Below, one piece after another: positions 62,993 to 64,000 of a DNA stretch of 64,000 bases (the first letter of the stretch is position 1; the number at the start of each line of letters is the position of its first letter). The notes below the pieces were generated by a model that saw only the letters and a program-made list of their open reading frames with translations, did not search any database and was not told the DNA's origin. The stretch is from the NCBI RefSeq assembly GCF_003114855.1, contig NZ_BFBB01000008.1, forward strand, positions 434,001 through 498,000. Direction: 5' to 3'. Made by a program: the position numbers and the translations under genes. The stretch comes from Leptospira ryugenii. Its GTDB lineage: Bacteria; Spirochaetota; Leptospiria; Leptospirales; Leptospiraceae.

Positions 62993-64000
62993 ATGATGAC
63001 CCAAGATCCATATGTACTCACGGCAAACTATCGGCCTTTATCAGGTGTATACGATGAGTTGATGGATGAAGATGGAAATGTTCGGAAGAAGTACAAATTT
63101 CTTGTTAAGTCTTTCCAGGAGCTGGGTCCTGCTGAGCTGATCAATAGAAGAAGGGATGCTGACCGTATCTTGAGAGAGAACGGCGTCACTTATAACATCT
63201 ATCAATCGGACCTCCCGGAAGCAAAAGAGAGACCATGGAATTTAGATCTTTTCCCTCTCATTATGGAAAGTGAAGAGTGGCGAGTTTTAGAGAGAGGACT
63301 GAACCAGAGAGCAGATCTTCTAGATAGTTTACTCAGAGATCTTTATTCTAAACGAAGAGTCTTATACGAAAAAAAAATTCCCTCCGAGCTTATCTATAAT
63401 TCAGCATCATTTATACGAGCTTGTGAAGGAATGTATGATTCCAATCACTTTTTAGCAAAAAATCCAGCGCTTTTATTCTTTGTTTGCGACATCATTAGGG
63501 CAGCAAATGGCAACTTTTATGTGTTAAATGATAGAGTGCAAGCTCCTTCGGGTTCTGGCTATTCATTGGAAAACAGAATCGTTCTCTCTCGCATCTTTCC
63601 TTCTATGTACCGCGATGCAATGGTGCATAGAGTAGCGATTTACTTTAGATCTCTACGTAAGGCTCTTACTCAACTATCTGGAATTTCAAATCGTGAACCA
63701 GTCATAGTATTACTTACTCCAGGTCCAAGCAATGAAACCTATTTTGAACATGCATATTTAGCATCGTACCTTGGTTATACGCTTGTCCAAGGAGAAGATC
63801 TTACCGTTAGAAAGAATAAAGTTTTCATGAAGACAGTTGAAGGCTTACAGCAAGTAGATCTTATCCTTCGTCGTGTTGATGATTTGTACATGGACCCTTT
63901 GGAACTTAAAGGGGATTCTCTTCTTGGTGTTCCTGGCTTGTTAGAAGCTGCGCGTTCAGGCAATGTAAAAATAGGAAATCCTATTGGATCTGCTTATCTC
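62993..64000 (+). CDS. Circularly permuted ATP-grasp protein (second copy), cut off by window end
   Basis: The first 336 residues of a second DUF404/DUF407 protein; the frame is open at the window end. Conserved blocks mirror the first copy: SEEWRVLERGLNQRADLLDSLLRDLY, VLNDRVQAPSGSGYSLENR, LLTPGPSNETYFEHAYLA, VDLILRRVDDLYMDP and DSLLGVPGLLEAARSGNV. Start codons ATG 62993 and 62996 are adjacent in the same frame (a GTG precedes them). It begins 13 bases after the transglutaminase-DUF2126 stop. In many genomes this copy carries an alpha-E domain at its C terminus, which would lie beyond the window. Confidence 0.87.
   Translation, partial: MMTQDPYVLTANYRPLSGVYDELMDEDGNVRKKYKFLVKSFQELGPAELINRRRDADRILRENGVTYNIYQSDLPEAKERPWNLDLFPLIMESEEWRVLERGLNQRADLLDSLLRDLYSKRRVLYEKKIPSELIYNSASFIRACEGMYDSNHFLAKNPALLFFVCDIIRAANGNFYVLNDRVQAPSGSGYSLENRIVLSRIFPSMYRDAMVHRVAIYFRSLRKALTQLSGISNREPVIVLLTPGPSNETYFEHAYLASYLGYTLVQGEDLTVRKNKVFMKTVEGLQQVDLILRRVDDLYMDPLELKGDSLLGVPGLLEAARSGNVKIGNPIGSAYL

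Noticed and set aside
1..64000. Scan for CRISPR arrays, insertion sequences, prophage genes, integrases and toxin-antitoxin pairs
   Set aside because: No regularly spaced repeats, transposase motifs, terminal repeats or phage structural genes were seen; the region reads as chromosomal backbone.

Overview
The window looks like chromosomal backbone of a spirochaete of the family Leptospiraceae, most likely Leptospira and plausibly a free-living (saprophytic) species. The signs are a plastid-type ferredoxin-NADP reductase, many short lipoproteins with loose spirochaetal lipoboxes (often with aromatic or polar residues just before the Cys), several TRL-like lipoproteins, fliG, a CIRCE-controlled hrcA-grpE-dnaK-dnaJ operon, and base composition estimated by eye near 40% G+C. 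I see no phage, insertion sequence, CRISPR array, tRNA or rRNA, and no gene-free stretch longer than about 230 bases. The genus is inferred from gene content, not from a search.

Layout. 1-2000: 3' part of a membrane pyrophosphatase with a terminator. 2012-6320 (minus): a tight operon of a dicarboxylate-type symporter, an SGNH-hydrolase lipoprotein, an outer-membrane barrel, two TRL-like lipoproteins around a coiled-coil protein, and an Ig-like lipoprotein. 6363-9916 (minus): a queE-type radical SAM gene coupled to a SNF2 helicase. 9992-13188: a vWA-STAS fusion, a PC4-like protein, ferredoxin-NADP reductase and a small unknown protein. 13272-18074: a probable heme/iron uptake operon (lipoprotein, HmuY-like lipoprotein, TonB-dependent receptor, HExxH protein) facing a lone barrel gene. 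18307-25424: a GGDEF-EAL protein, an M23 peptidase, two membrane proteins, fliG and a glycerophosphodiesterase lipoprotein. 25421-30148 (minus): amidase-like protein, M1 aminopeptidase and two more TRL-like lipoproteins. 30168-33824: GMC oxidoreductase with a small partner, and a TPR protein.

33796-36499 (minus): TonB-like protein, NusG paralog, KdsD and AroD, divergent from aroC, a response regulator and nuoG-nuoI. 41540-47385: thiolase, a Zn-ribbon/OB protein, an alpha-glucosidase-type GH13 enzyme and glnD. 47408-49989: membrane protein, GH172-like (DUF2961) hydrolase and a PAS-GGDEF cyclase, in overlapping order. 50027-54797: the heat-shock operon with a readable promoter and CIRCE. 54823-57148: Gfo/Idh/MocA oxidoreductase, YqgE/AlgH protein and a short-chain dehydrogenase. 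57325-64000: two circularly permuted ATP-grasp proteins flanking an alpha-E protein and a transglutaminase-DUF2126 fusion; the last gene runs off the window.

The best candidate for a poorly described system is this last cluster: a predicted amide-ligase/peptidase set whose product is unknown. Secondary candidates are the queE-SNF2 pair with an atypical cysteine motif, the symporter-SGNH-barrel-TRL operon, and the NusG paralog sitting in a KdsD operon. Genes here are packed tightly: many same-strand neighbours overlap by 1-8 bases, four convergent pairs overlap by exactly four bases through their stop codons, and TTG or GTG starts are common.
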